DNA of 64,000 bases from NCBI GenBank assembly GCA_949130495.1, contig OX422210.1, forward strand, positions 638,500,585 through 638,564,584, written 5' to 3'. The stretch comes from Sambucus nigra. Taxonomy: Eukaryota > Streptophyta > Magnoliopsida > Dipsacales > Adoxaceae. Positions 11,854 to 23,256 of the stretch are shown here, one piece after another (position 1 is the stretch's first letter; every line of letters begins with the position of its first letter). The notes under the pieces were generated by a model. It was not told the origin of the DNA, did not search any database, and saw only the letters and a program-made list of their open reading frames with translations. Position numbers and translations under genes: made by a program.

Positions 11854-12029
11854 TCAGGTTCTAGGGTCCTTTAGGATCTGTACGGCTTACTATGTTTTCA
11901 GCTTTGCGTCCTTTGATATACAACCCTATTTTTAAGACTGTTGTGATCTTAATTTTGTGATTATGTCTTCAGTTATTTGAGATTTTGTAATAACTATGGA
12001 CTAATAAAATTCTTTCTCGTCTCAGATTC

Positions 12030-13150
12030 CTCCTTGACGTGCACCAAAAGACAGACAGGCCCAGCCAGAGCAGCTGGCAGTGTAGGCTCAGGGGACAATG
12101 AACGCAACAGAGGTTGCCACGATAGTTGCTCAAGCGGAGAATCCGTTCCAGTGAATCCGTTTCCCACTGCATGGGAAAGAGTGAGAGAGTCCTTTCAGAG
12201 GGCATGTCTCCCAGAGTTCATGGGCAATTCTGATGTGGTTATTGCTAGTCAGTGGAAGAAGGACATACATCGACACCTTCGTATGTATGAGTGCACTGAG
12301 GTCCAGGGAAAGTTTTGGCAACCTTTAAGCTGGGAGGGGCAGCCTTATAGTGGTGGGAGTCCACTACTACTACCGAGGAACGAGAGTTGATGTCGATCAG
12401 TGATTTCTGGGTGCCGTTCGACCACAAGTACTTTCCTTTCGCCGTCAAGATTGAGATGATGCAGAAAATTTTGGACCTCAACCTGGAAGGGAGAACAGTT
12501 GCAGAATATGCGGAGGAGTTCACGTGATTGACAAAATTGTACCGGATGAGGTGCCTACTGAGGAGAAGAGCATTAAGATGTTCATGGATGGCTTAACTTA
12601 GAGGATACGCCAGCATCTCTTGGGTAACCTTTCTCTACACTCATATACAGACGTTCTGAATGCAGCCTTATTGCATTGTCAGGACAACCTCTTCTATGCT
12701 AAGGGAAGCAAGCGAGGGGGAGAGCCCAACTAGTTGGGCAAGACAGGGGGAGGTAGTGCCAGTGGGGAACCAGTTGAGCCGAGTCAGAGGCAGGGCTCCT
12801 AGCAGGGGGAGCCTGCTAAGAGGTTTCGTTCTGGAGGTTTTAGGTATAGTTATGGGGGTTGGAGGCAGGACCACCAGGGAGAATAACAGGGCCAGCAGTA
12901 GGGACATCCGCAAGGCTAGAAGCAGGGCCAATAGCAGGGAGGACAGAAGAGCCAGCAGGGCCAAGGCTATCAGGGACAGAGGGGAGGAAATTTCATCAGG
13001 AAATGTTATACTTGTGGCAAGACTAGCTATAGGAAACAGGAGTACCCTGATAAGGACAGAGTTTCTCTGCAGCAGGGTGCTCACCAGGAGCCCCAGAGAC
13101 CTATTTTTCCCACTGCCCTACCAGTACCAGCTCCAGTTCCAGCTTTCCCC
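12030..13150 (+). pseudogene. gag remnant of element B
   Basis: Pieces in three frames assemble the expected order. A Pro/Gln/Arg-rich start (PARAAG, about 12060) is followed by the capsid-like stretch RACLPEFMGNSDVVIASQW (12200-12260) and KLGGAAL-type sequence near 12330. Next comes TEERELMSISDFWVPF (12370-12420), then LDLNLEGRTVAEYAEEF (about 12474-12525). A zinc knuckle around 12985-13030 reads CYTCGKTSYRKQEYP, where the second half of the CCHC pattern has lost its His and last Cys. Gag would form the virus-like particle and bind RNA. Frameshifts and TAG stops make it non-functional. Confidence 0.75.
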
Positions 13151-13159
13151 GCAGTTTCG

Positions 13160-14245
13160 ATGCAGCAGGGGCAGTTGCAGTATGGACGTGTCTATAACGT
13201 CCACCAGTCTACAGTTCCACAGGCACCACCTGCAGTGGAGGGTAAGTTTTCTATCCATGGTACTTTATGTCTTATCTTATATGACACGAGGGCATCACAC
13301 TCCTTTATAGCCACTATCTTTGCATGGGCCATTGGGTTGTTAGGCACGGTAGAGAGTACAGTGACATGTGTAAACTCACCGTTAGGTAGTGGGTCACTAA
13401 TTTTCTTCATATGCCGAGGAGTAGGCATAGAGATTGGCAGTTTGATTTTACCGGCTGATATGCTAGTGTTAGATATGTCTGAGTACGACGCCATTATTGG
13501 CATGGATTGGCTAGTCGAGTATAGGGCCATGATTGATTGCTTCAGTAGGAGTATTATGTTCGCCATTCTGGGCTAGGAGATGTTCTTAGTGGCGATGCCT
13601 CGTTCTGAGGGAGGGCCGTCCACCCACTTATTTTATATAGAGGATGAGACCTCTGCAGTAGTGGTTTCACTCAATTCAATTCCAGTCGTCTGCGAGTTTG
13701 CTGATGTATTTCAGGATACACCGAGGTTACCTTCGAGTAGGGATATCGAGTTTTTGATAGACTTAACACCGAGCACTCGTCCGATAGCACGTGCGCCTTA
13801 CCGTATGGCTCTAGCATAGATGAGGGAGTTACGGGAGAAGATACAACAGTTGTTGGTATAGGGTTTCATCCGTAGGAGTACCTCACCTTGGGGTGCCCCA
13901 CTTATATTTTTGAAGAAGAGGGATGGGTCCCTATGACTTTGTATTGATTATCGATAGCTTAACAAAGTCACGATACAGAATAAGTATCCGTTACCTCGCA
14001 CCGATGAATTATTCGACAAACTGAGAGGAGCATCCCACTTCTCGAAGATAGACTTGAGATCCGGGTATCATCAGCTGCGCATCAGGGAGAAGGACGTGGC
14101 TAAGACCACTTTTTTGACGAGGTATAGGTTGTATGAATTCAGGGTTATGCCATTTGGGTTAACCCCCCCAACAGTATTTATGAACGTAATGAACAGAGTA
14201 TTTAGAGAGTTCCTAGATCAGTTTGTCATTATCTTCATAGATGAC
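13160..14245 (+). pseudogene. Protease and first half of reverse transcriptase, element B
   Basis: Protease-like segment 13230-13560: LILYDTRASHSFIA is the active-site region (usual D-S/T-G; here DTR, so the Gly is lost), and DAIIGMDWLVEYRAMIDC follows. The RT then runs from VCEFADVFQD (about 13690) through [33 protein letters not shown] and [15 protein letters not shown] to FIDD at 14234-14245. That is the catalytic Y/F-x-D-D motif, where element F is inserted. In-frame stops include TAG at about 13574, 13817, 13858 and 13955 and TGA near 13935. Confidence 0.85.
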
Positions 14246-15381
14246 TGAGAACGTATGTGCTTGCGTTCAAATGAGCAACTTATATATTAAACACCTTTTA
14301 ACCCAAACAAACCCTAAACATGCAACAATATGTGATTGAATAAGATGATAATCTAAGCAAGAACATTCAAACACATGCAATTGAGGAAAAATCCACCTAA
14401 GGGGCAAAACCATTTATTTTCACTATAATTTGTAAGAAAATGGCTTACAATCGGAATACAATGAAAATACAAGTGACTAAGAATTACCCTCATGTATCGG
14501 ATTCTGTAGTCGGCGACTGGACATATCCCTGTCCAGTAGGGCTGCAATGGAGAAGAAGAACGGTCTCCTCCACAAGGGTTGAACATCAAAAGTGCGTTCT
14601 TGGGTTGCCAAAAGGTGATTCACGAAGGTATGGAATTTGTGTGAATCAAAGGTATGAATCAATGGACTCAAATACCATGAAGACTTTAGAGTTTTGGAAC
14701 TCAGAAAATCGTGTGGAAGTCTCTCTGAAACCACTTCCCGTAGTGGGTTTAAATAAGAGGACTTGAACCATAAAAATTTGACCACGATCTGAACACGATC
14801 TGTTTGAGGTTATCCCAGGCGGATCGGTCCGGCTTGAGGGCGGATCGGTCCGGTTGACATCGAATCGGTTCTTTTATTTCATGCGGATCGGTCCGGATGA
14901 CATCGGATCGGTTCTGATTTCAGCTTCATCGGTTTGCTATCGGTCCGGGGTATACTGGCCTTATTTTCAGCAGATGGACCGGTCCGGGTATAAGGCGGAT
15001 CGGTCCAGATGACCGGATCGGTTCTTTTATTCCAGGCGGACCGGTCCGGTCCTCAGAAACCAGATTCCTTCGAGGTATTCTCTCCATCTTCAAAGGGCCA
15101 TATCTTCTTCACCGTAACTCGGAATGAGATGTCGTTTTTTCCAGTATCTTTGTTGATGCAAGCTCTTCATCTTTCCAGTTGACCTATCCTCCGGACGGTG
15201 GATGTAAAATTACCAAATTGCCCTTGAAATTGATGTGGGACACATGATGGAGATATTGGATGCTTGATTCCCGGAATTCGGATTGGGGCCGTCATATGTG
15301 ATCGTGTAGAGACGTGCCAAATGTAACGGCGTACGACATACAAAACAGTAAGATAATGGACATGATAAAAATATCCTTACA
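14246..15381 (-). repeat. 3' LTR of element F (1136 bp)
   Basis: On minus it begins TGTAAGGATA at 15381. TATA-like box TATTTAAA (plus TTTAAATA at 14748-14755). Directly upstream on minus, at 14819-15062, lies a cluster of about ten palindromic words GGATCGGTCCGG / GGACCGGTCCGG. Confidence 0.9.
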
Positions 15382-15398
15382 AATATCCCCCTATGTCT
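15382..15398 (-). other. Polypurine tract of element F
   Basis: The minus strand reads GACATAGGGGGATATT immediately before the 3' LTR, at the required place for plus-strand priming. Confidence 0.75.
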
Positions 15399-16910
15399 AT
15401 GCCGGTACATACATAAAAAATCCAAATTATCAATCATAAAAAAATGCCTATACAAATCTACCCTTCCATGAACCCAAAACTGAAAGAGTACAAGAGAATA
15501 AGACTGCATCGTTTGATCTTCAAATCTTTGGGAATCTCAACGCTTTTCTCATCAGGGTGTGCAATCCAATGATAAGCCATGTAGTACCTACACATATGAG
15601 ACAAAGCAAATACCAAGTGACATATCGAGTTTGAAGTGAGATAAACATATATACATATAGAGAAAACTCAATTTTCAAAACTCCCCCATGATAAGATAAT
15701 TCATTCTCCCCCTTTTTATGATGTCCCCAAAATAGAAAAATGAGAGAAACAAATAAAATAAGCAAGTGCGGGGTGTCACTAGGATAAATCACACCATGAA
15801 GGAACACAAAGCAACCAAGTCGCTGATAGCGTAAATGATGTGGTGTGATAAAATTCGATAGGAAAATCAATGCATACAAACATGACATATGTGCACGATG
15901 AATATTGGATATTCCTAGCGAATGAACTCAAATGCTTCCTTTGGTGTTAAAATAAGGACAATATAAGATATTGACTCAATCAAATCAAAGCTCAAAGTGA
16001 TTTTCACACCAATAACGTCCAAAATGATTTTATGCTTTTTCAGGACTTTCAAGGAAGTGCAAACCCATTTAAAGATTCTCCAACCAAACTCCCTCAGATA
16101 TAATGTTGAATAGAGGCATTCTAAATTCTCAAACTTTGGAGAATTGATGGTGAAACCTAAGTGGCCCATATTTGGCATGAATTGCTTTTTATTGCCTTTA
16201 AATTTTTTTTTCGGGCTCTTTTAACCTCTTTGGACCTCGGATATTAAAATTCCTCCATTTTTAGGTCCTTTTTAACGGTGGCTTTTGCGCAAGGGATAGA
16301 TGATTACCTTTCGCAGCCCCTCCCCGTTATAAAAAAACACATAGTCTCACCAAAACGGTTTTTACATGCATTCCAATCTTGTCAAGTTTTATCGCATATT
16401 GTACATTGTATAGACAAAATTGAGATGGAAACACTCAAGCCAATATGAGATAGACAAGTGCAATACTCAAATATAGCCGTGCATGTGTGCAATAAAGGAT
16501 AAAGGAGTCAAACATGTAGGAAGATATCACTAATTACATCTCAAAGACTCCAACCAATGTAAAGCACATGGATGAAATGATGTAGCCTCTCAAATCTCTA
16601 TCAAACAGTCACATGGATAAATGGAATGAAGTTATGACTTGGCTATCTTAAATGCTCATCCATAAAAGAAGCAAAAACAGAAATCTTTTTGGATTTTTCA
16701 AAAAAAATTTATCAAAATAAAATCTTTTTGTGCTTTTCTTAAAATTTTTCTAAAAAGAAAATCTTTTTGTATTTTTTTTAAGAGCAATATAAACAGCAAA
16801 AAAAATAAAAGATGTACAAAAAAGCAATGGTACATATAAAACAGACTAGCAATAGGAAGCATATGATATGAACATGAAGAAGCATCCTATTCTAGACAAA
16901 GACCATCCCC
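15399..16910 (-). other. 3' region of element F without a recognised gene
   Basis: SIRE elements often carry an env-like ORF here. Only short minus-strand frames are present (15915-16178, 15520-15888), with no signal peptide or recognisable domain. At 16680-16775 a sequence of the type AAAATCTTTTTGTATTTTT recurs about three times. Confidence 0.6.
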
Positions 16911-19738
16911 TCAGTCAACTGTGCAAATTCCCAAAGACTTTCTAAGACTCTCAAATCTAAGGGCATCTAAAGGTTTCGTGAAAATGTCTGCTAACTGACG
17001 GTCGGTGGGAACAAAACTCAGGGATACAACTTTCTCCTCAACTAGGTGTCGTATAAAGTGCTCACGTATCCTGATGTACTTGGTGCGCGAATGCTGAACT
17101 GGATTGCGAGATATGTGTATCGCGCTCGTGTTGTCACAGGAAATGGTCATGGTGTCCTGTAAAATCCCATAATCCTCCAGCATTTGCTTCATCCACAAGA
17201 GTTGTGTGCAAGAACTCCCGGCGGCTATGTACTCAGCCTCCCCAGTGGACAAAGAGATGGAATTTTGCTTCTTGCTCAGCCAGGAGACAAGAGCAGAACC
17301 AAAATACAAACACCCACCAGAAGTGCTCCTACATCCCTAGCCCAATCGGCATCCGAATAGGCGGACAAACGGTCATCGGTATCAAAGGAATACCAAATAC
17401 CGTATGATAGAGTCCCACTCACGTATTTAATAATACATTTTAGAGCAAGTAAATGTGACTCTTTCGGGGACGCCTGATATCGCGCACAGACTCCAACACT
17501 AAAGGCGATGTCGGGACGACTGGCAGTCAAGTAGAGAAGACTACCTATCATACTCCGATATAAGGTTTGCTCTACGTCCTTGCCTGAAGTGTCCTTACTA
17601 AGCTTGGTAGTGGTACTCATAGGTGTACGTGCATTCTTAGCGGAGTCTAAACCAAATTTCTTCACTAGATCTCTAGCATACTTGGATTGGGAGATGAACA
17701 TCCCATCCTCTAGCTGTCGAACCTGGAGACCAAGGAAGAATATAAGCTCACCAACCATGCTCATCTCAAACTCACTTTTCATCTCCTCCTCAAAGTGGTG
17801 AGCATGCTGGGAGCATGTGGATCCAAAGACTATGTCGTCCACATAGACCTGGGCAACCAAAATAGCACCGTCATCTCTCCTGATGAACAACGTCATATCT
17901 ACTCCCCCTCTCTTGAAGCCACGAGCTAAGAGATAGGAAGTAAGCCTCTCGTACCAATCACGGGGTGCTTGCTTCAAACCATACAAGGCTTTTCTAAGAT
18001 AGTAGACGTGCTCTGGGTGATGAGGGTCTTCAAACCCTTTTGGTTGATCCACATAAACCTCCTCCTGTAGAATTCCATTCAGAAAGGCACTCTTGACATC
18101 CATCGGGTATAACTTGAAGCGCAGATGACATGCAATGGCGAGCAGAAGATAGACGGACTCAAGCCTCGCAACAGGAGCAAATTTCTCCCCAAAGTCTACA
18201 CCCTCTATCTGTGTGTAGCCTTGAGCGACCAACCTAGCCTTATTTCTGATAATGGTACCATTTTCATCCATTTTATTCTTAAATATCCACAGGGTACCTA
18301 TCACATTAGTCTCACTAGGCCGGGGGACAAGTTCCCAGACATTGTTATTTTTAAACTGAAGCAACTCATCCTGCATAGCAGATATCCAGTGTTCATCCTT
18401 GAGTGCTTCTTTATGGTTCTTGGGCTCAACTTTGGACGTGTAGCAAAGATGGCAAACAACGTTCTCTAGATGAGCACGAGTCTTGACCCCTAGAGTGGGA
18501 TCGCCAACAATGGCAGACGGGTCATGACTCTTGCGAACCCAAGCAGGTGTGTCCCCTAACACAGAAGTAGGGTCCACAGAGTGTGAGAGAGGAACAAGTA
18601 AATCACTGTCAGAACAATCCTCATCCTCACACTGAAGGTTAGGATCAATAATCATCGTAGGTTCGTCATCTTTCACGGTGATGTTTATTTATTCCATAAC
18701 CTTAGAGCTCTTCAGGTTAAAAACCCGGTACGCTCTGCTAGTCGATGAATATCTTAGAAATATTCCCTCGTCGCTTTGGGAGTCGAACTTTCCTAATTGC
18801 TCTCTATCCCGTAGGATGTAGCACTTACTCCCAAAAACACGAAAATATGCCAGGTTGGGCTTCTTGCCAGTCCACAACTCATAAGGAGTCTGAAGTGTGT
18901 GTGGACGCAAATAAACCCTATTCACCGTGTGGCATGCAGTAGACACTGCCTCTGTCCAAAATCTCCTAGAAACTTTACGACCTAGAAGCATAGATCTAGC
19001 CATCTCTTGAATCGTTATATTCTTTCTCTCAACAATCCCATTTTGCTGAGGAGTTCTCACAGCAGAAAACTCATGTTTGATCCCGAGGCTATCACAATAA
19101 AGGTATACCTTTGCTTCTGTGAATTCAGTGCCATTGTCACTACGCATCCTGTTAATAGTGACACCGTGTTGATTTTGCAGGACACGGCACTTGGTCGTTA
19201 AAAATTCTACAGCATCGGATTTCTCTCTCAGAAAACCTACAATGGAGTACCTGGAGAAATCATCTACCATCACGAGGATGTACCTCTTACCACCTAGACT
19301 CTCAGTACGAGTGGGACCCATAAGATCCATGTGAATCAACTCAAGAACACGAGAGGTGGTAATGGAATGTAACTTCCTATGAGGGCTACGAATTTGTTTT
19401 CCCAACTGAAAGGGTCCAAAAACGGTCGAAGTTGACTTTCCAAGAGATGGTAAGCCACGTACTAGGTCCCTTTTAGCTAAATGATTAAGATCTCTAACGT
19501 TCACGTGACCTAGACATTGGTGCCACAGATCCATAGGAGTGATCGTGGCGCTGTTGCAGACAAGTGGGGATGTGGGCTCAGTCCCATAGCAATTATCCTT
19601 GGTCCTCACCCCTTGCACTAATAGTTTACCGGCTTGATTATAGACTTTACAAGTATCCCGGTAAAACTTTACTGCAAAGTCAGCGTCGCACAGCTGGCTA
19701 ATGCTGAGAAGGTTTGCTTTCAAACCTTTGACGTACAA
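16911..19738 (-). pseudogene. pol of element F: integrase, RT, RNase H
   Basis: In minus-strand order, GAG-pre-integrase zinc region LWHQCLGHVN (about 19530) comes first. The integrase core has HMDLMGP (first Asp), SDNGTEF (second Asp) and PQQNGIVERKN (Glu), so the DDE triad is present. RT begins near [21 protein letters not shown] (18370-18310) and keeps [28 protein letters not shown] and YVDD (17834-17845). RNase H keeps SLSTGEAEYIAAG and CDNTSAIHI and ends LADIFTKPLD...SLRKSLGIC. Breaks: TAG-type stop after SKVME near 18690 and a frameshift near 17280-17310 within the RNase H start (YSDADWA). It would copy element RNA and integrate the DNA. Confidence 0.9.
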
Positions 19739-20629
19739 AACCTCTTCTAGCTTAGGAAATCAAGGCAACTCGACAGTACCTCGTCCTACAATGCTAGACT
19801 TGCTCCCATCTCCAAAGGTGACTCTACCATCCTGATAGTCCTCAAGAGTCGTAAAAAATGAGGCATCACCTGTCATGTGTCTGGAGCACCCACTATCAAA
19901 ATACCACTGTGAGGTATTATGTGCTTTGAGAGCAACATGAACAACAAAAGCCTTTTTATCTTTCTTAGGTACCCAAGTTGGGATGACCTTTTGTTTGCCT
20001 TTGTTGTTGTTGGTTTTAGCTGGAATGTGAGAAGCATTCACTAACAACAAAGACATCCGTCGGAATTCTTCCATTAAACTCTGAGTCATGGCAGCTAAGA
20101 ACTCAACTCGCTCTCTCAGACTGGAAAACTCATCAGTATGACGTGGTGGAGCAGTAGTACGTCGTGTCCGACCCATGCTATAGCAATGTTCCCTAAGGTG
20201 GCCTTTTCTTTTGCAATAAGTACAAAAGAGCACAGTCAAAGGCGGACCTTGGTTTGCTTTTCTTGGTCGAACTCTTCTTCGAGATTTTTGACGACGGCCA
20301 TAAGGATTCGTAGTAAACTCAGGAACTGGTCCAGGTGCAATTTGGGACGTGGAGGCACCATCATATCCAATTCCTTGTCGATCACCAAAACCTAACGCGG
20401 GGCCGAGGAACATCTTTCCCATCTTCCCAGATATGTCCTTGATTTGTACCTTGACTTCCCGTGCTTTCTCAAGATCATGAGTCAGCTGGGAAACAAGGGT
20501 TTCAAGTTTCTTCCGAGTCTCCATGGAGGAATGGAGCTGAATCGTAAGACTAGCCACTTGTTTAGTCAAGTCCCCTCTTTCTTTCTCAGTAACACTCTCT
20601 CTCTCTAAACAGAATCTCTTTCTCGACAC
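19739..20629 (-). pseudogene. Gag C-terminus and protease of element F
   Basis: Overlaps the end of the gag frame in another frame, so a single frameshift near 20590-20630 separates them. Begins with a charged coiled-coil-like stretch (SVTEKERGDLTKQVASLTIQL), then a CCHC knuckle CTYCKRKGHLREHC (about 20190-20235). The aspartic protease motif WYFDSGCSRHMTGD (DSG active site) is at about 19870-19910. A stop after GTVELP (about 19758) separates it from VLYVKGLKANLLSISQ, which is normally continuous. Confidence 0.85.
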
Positions 20630-21998
20630 AGACAGATTCTCTCTCTCTTAGGGCAGTGACGGTGGAGGACTCTCTTTCTCTCGCCTTTCTTAAATCTTTC
20701 TCTAAGCCGGTGATCTTAAGAACTAGCACTTTGCTACGTTTTTTAGTTTTAAATGACTCAGAATATAACTCAGCGTAGGCGCGTTGAATATCACTCTCAC
20801 TCTCACTTGAGTCATCCCCCCCCTCACTCACATCAATCTCACTATCGAGGTGTCCCTGTGAAGCATCATCTTCATCGTCGTGAAGAGAACTAGGAGTGCT
20901 CACTTGACTGGCCATGAATGCGGTGAAGTTACACTCATGCGGTGACTCATCTCCTGAATCCACCGTCTCGACCTCACTGTCATCACTAAGGGTAGCATTA
21001 AGGACAGCTTTCCCTTTCTCTCTATTCAGACGATTGGCACACTCAAAGGCTTTATGACCCCTACCATCGCACTCAAAACATCTCTCACTTTGTTTCTTAG
21101 GAGGATTTTTGGAGTCTTTTTCATTTTTCTTTTCAAACTTATTTTTCTCAAATTTCTTTTTATCTTTAAAATTGCCATTTTTCTTAAATTTGAGAATCCT
21201 CTTGAAATTTTTTGCAAAAAGAGCCAAATCATCTAGGTCAAAATCACACTCAGAATCTGACGTGTCAGTCTCTTTCTTTCTAGACGACTCTACCCTTTTT
21301 CTAGACGACCCCTCACTCCTTCTCTCTTGGGCTTTAAGTGCAATTCCCTTATCTTTAGATTTAGCAGTTTTAGGGAACATATCAATTTCATAAGTTTGCA
21401 AATCTCCTACAAGTTCTTCCAATTTTAGCGTATTTAAATTACCCATAGAATTTAGCATAGTGACTTTAGGGATAAAGCGCTTAGGCAAAGAACGAAGAAT
21501 CTTTTTAACAACTCTAGCATTAGGAATATGTTCACTAAGATTAAAGCTAGTATTAACAATGTCAGAAAGTCTAGCATAAAATTCATCAAAGCATTCAGAT
21601 TCATGCATGGTGATTGTTTCAAATTGAGTTGACAAATTTTGCAACTTAGATTCTTTCACAGCATTAGTTCCTTCATGGGTGAGTTGTAAAACATCCCATG
21701 CCTCTTTTGACGTGGTGCACGTCATTATACGTTTGAACTCATCAGGTGTGACAGACCCAAAAATAGCACTTAGACTCTTAGAATTAAAAGATGCCCATTT
21801 AAATTCTTCATCAGTCCAAGAAGTGTCAGGTTTCAAGTTGATCACATTATCAACAGTCACGGAGGGAGGAGTCCACCCTCTTTCAACTAAGATCCAGACA
21901 CGTTCATCAATGGCTTTTAAAGCCGACATCATTCGGGCTTTCCAATAAGCATAATTTGTCCCATAAAAAACAGGCATTTTATTATATAACTTCTCCAT
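20586..21998 (-). pseudogene. gag of element F (UBN2-type)
   Basis: About 470 codons open. Start chosen at MEKLYNKMPVFYG; an ATG four codons earlier (22010) is in frame. The first 200 residues hold the copia capsid pattern: FYGTNYAYWKARM, AIDERVWILVE, then TCTTSKEAWDVLQLTHEGT, VKESKLQNL and ILRSLPKRF. A Lys/Ser-rich stretch precedes the zinc knuckle CFECDGRGHKAFEC (about 21036-21080). A long acidic tail (DDEDDASQGHLDSEIDVSEGGDD) follows. The frame then shifts near 20600. It forms the particle shell and binds RNA. Although open for most of its length, it is disconnected from protease. Confidence 0.85.
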
Positions 21999-22101
21999 TT
22001 GAACACGCACTTTTTTTAAAAAAAAAAATTAATTTTTTTTGGAAAATTGATATGTTTAGAAAAATTTTGCGGAAAATAGGAATACGCGATAGATTAGAGT
22101 A

Positions 22102-22118
22102 ACCTGCTCTGATACCAA
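22102..22118 (-). other. Primer binding site of element F
   Basis: The minus strand reads TGGTATCAGAGCAGGTT, complementary to initiator tRNA-Met, two bases from the 5' LTR. Confidence 0.9.
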
Positions 22119-22120
22119 TT

Positions 22121-23256
22121 TGAGAACGTATGTGCTTGCGTTCAAATGAGTAACTTATATATTAAACACCTTTTAACCCAAATAAACCCTAAACATGCAA
22201 CAATATGTGATTGAATAAGATGATAATCTAAGCAAGAACATTCAAACACATGCAATTGAGGAAAAATCCCCCTAAGGGGCAAAACCATTTATTTTCACTA
22301 TAATTTGTAAGAAAACGTCTTACAATCGGATTACAATGAAAATACAAGTGACTAAGAATTACCCTCAGGTATCGAATTCTGTAGTCGGCGGTTGGAGATA
22401 TCCCTGTCCAGTAGGGCTGCAATGGAGAAGAAGAACGGTCTCTTCCACAAGGGTTGAACAACAAAAGTGCGTTCTTGGGTTGCCAAAAGGTGATTCACGA
22501 AGGTATGGAATTTGTGTGAATCAAAGGTATGAATCAATGGACTCAAATACCATGAAGACTTTAGAGTTTTGGAACTCAGAAAATCGTGTGGAAGTCTCTC
22601 TGAAACCACTTCCCGTAGTGGGTTTAAATAAGAGGACTTGAACCATAAAAATCTGACCACGATCTGAACACGATCTGTTTGAGGTTATCCCAGGCGGATC
22701 GGTCCGGCTTGAGGGCAGATCGGTCCGGTTGACATCGGATCGGTTCTTTTATTTCATGCAGATCGGTCCGAATGACATCGGATCGGTTCTGATTTCAGCT
22801 TCATCGGTTTGCTATCGGTCCGGGGTATACTGGCCTTATTTTCAGCAGACAGACCGGTCCGGGTCTAAGGCAGATCGGTCCGGATGACCGGATCGGTTCT
22901 TTTATTCCAGGCGGACCGGTCCGATCCTCAGAAACCAGATTCCTTCGAGGTATTCTCTCCATCTTCAAAGGGCCATATCTTCTTCACCGTAGCTCAGAAT
23001 GAGATGTCGTTTCTTCCAGTATCTTTGTTGCGGCAAGCTCTTCAACTTTCCAGTTGACCTATCCTCCGGACGGTGGATGTACAATTACCAAATTGCCCTT
23101 GAACTTGATGTGGGATACATGATGGAGATATTGGATGCTTGATTCCCGGAATTCGGATTGGGGCCGTCATATGTGATCGTGTAGAGACGTGCCAAATGTA
23201 ACGGCGTACGACATACAAAACAGTAAGATAACGGACATGATAAAAATGTCCTTACA
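22121..23256 (-). repeat. 5' LTR of element F (1136 bp)
   Basis: Same length as the 3' copy. The palindromic GGATCGGTCCGG cluster lies at about 22694-22937. TATA-like box near 22623-22630 (plus TTTAAATA). Confidence 0.9.

Larger units (their letters stand above)
14246..23256 (-). mobile_element. Element F: SIRE/Maximus-like Ty1/copia retrotransposon
   Basis: Both LTRs are 1136 bp (14246-15381 and 22121-23256), both TGAGAACG to TCCTTACA on the plus strand. Target duplication ATGAC at 14241-14245 and 23257-23261. On the minus strand: PBS, gag, protease, integrase, RT, RNase H, PPT. Integrase before RT defines copia; the gag with long acidic/coiled region and two zinc knuckles suggests SIRE. 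By eye there are about 13 mismatches in the first 350 aligned LTR bases, so it is among the younger insertions. Three frame breaks and one or two stops make it non-autonomous. Confidence 0.9.

Noticed and set aside
12668..13084. 138-codon Leu-rich minus frame
   Set aside because: Antisense shadow of the gag region of B; low complexity.
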